Translations under genes and position numbers: made by a program
Shown: positions 6,035-6,213 of the stretch, piece by piece
How positions within the stretch are numbered: position 1 is the first letter of the stretch
How the letters are laid out: every line of letters begins with the position of its first letter
Source: Lysobacterales bacterium
GTDB taxonomy: Bacteria; Pseudomonadota; Gammaproteobacteria; Xanthomonadales; Marinicellaceae
Assembly: GCA_027083915.1 (NCBI GenBank)
Contig: JALWML010000164.1
Span: forward strand, 1-6,213
DNA: 6,213 nucleotides
Direction of reading: 5' to 3'
The notes under the pieces: model-generated
Told to the model about the DNA's origin: nothing
Databases searched by the model: none
What the model saw: the letters and a program-made list of their open reading frames with translations, nothing else

Positions 6035-6213
6035 ATGCTTAAAATAAAACCGCCTTTTCTTGCTCTAGTCACATTGCTATTTACCGTTGTTCTTCATGCC
6101 GAATCCTTATACGACACCAATGATAAATTCCGCCAGCTCGAAGAAATTTTACCTACACCCAATGACCAACGTATTGCCAGTGGAGCACCTGGGCCAAAAT
6201 ATTGGCAACAACG
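6035..6213 (+). CDS. Exported M1-family metallopeptidase (aminopeptidase N-like), N-terminus only
   Basis: Fifty-nine codons are visible before the window ends. Residues 1-22 form a signal peptide: basic start MLKIK, a hydrophobic core PFLALVTLLFTVVL, and a probable cleavage after HA. The mature part continues with a run around TPNDQRIASGAPGPKYWQQ (41-59). This run is very like the opening of periplasmic or secreted M1 peptidases just before their N-terminal beta-sandwich domain. The family releases N-terminal residues from peptides using a zinc ion held by HExxH and a distal Glu; these lie beyond the window, so catalytic competence cannot be judged. The start ATG at 6035 gives a well-formed signal peptide, although no clear ribosome site precedes it; an in-frame TTG at 6008 is a less likely alternative. 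Divergent placement from two peptide importers supports a role in peptide use. Confidence 0.75.
   Translation, partial: MLKIKPPFLALVTLLFTVVLHAESLYDTNDKFRQLEEILPTPNDQRIASGAPGPKYWQQ

Overview
The window is AT-rich bacterial DNA with tightly packed genes. RsmA here strongly resembles the gammaproteobacterial (E. coli KsgA-type) enzyme in EIGPGQAALT, NLPYNIST and MLQKEVV. Together with the FmdB-type zinc ribbon and the POT peptide transporters, this suggests a low-GC gammaproteobacterium. That placement is an inference from remembered family patterns, and I would not name a genus.

Layout. Positions 2-721 (+) hold the 3' part of rsmA, which runs off the left edge. Positions 722-978 are a 257-bp non-coding gap between convergent genes; it carries a GC-rich REP-like hairpin and a weaker AT-rich stem-loop, but no convincing gene. 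Next come two minus-strand transcription units. The left one is a small FmdB-type zinc-ribbon gene followed by an unrecognised six-helix membrane protein with a TPR-like cytosolic tail. The right one is a tandem pair of paralogous POT/PTR proton-coupled peptide transporters. A strong rho-independent terminator at 2600-2634 separates the units. At the right edge, divergent from the transporters across a 112-bp promoter region, starts a signal-peptide-bearing protein whose N-terminus looks like an M1-family metallopeptidase; it runs off the right edge.

How the genes work together. The exported peptidase and the two peptide:proton symporters read as a peptide-scavenging module: cut peptides outside the cytoplasm, then import the di- and tripeptides. 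The two transporters are clearly homologous but differ in architecture. The downstream one has an extra hydrophobic pair between core helices 6 and 7. The upstream one has a roughly 70-residue acidic linker at that point and an extra hydrophobic pair between helices 7 and 8.

No CRISPR array, complete insertion sequence, tRNA or rRNA is visible. Nothing amounts to an obvious new system. The best leads are the hairpin leader in front of the zinc-ribbon gene, the uncharacterised membrane/TPR partner, and the unequal transporter architectures.
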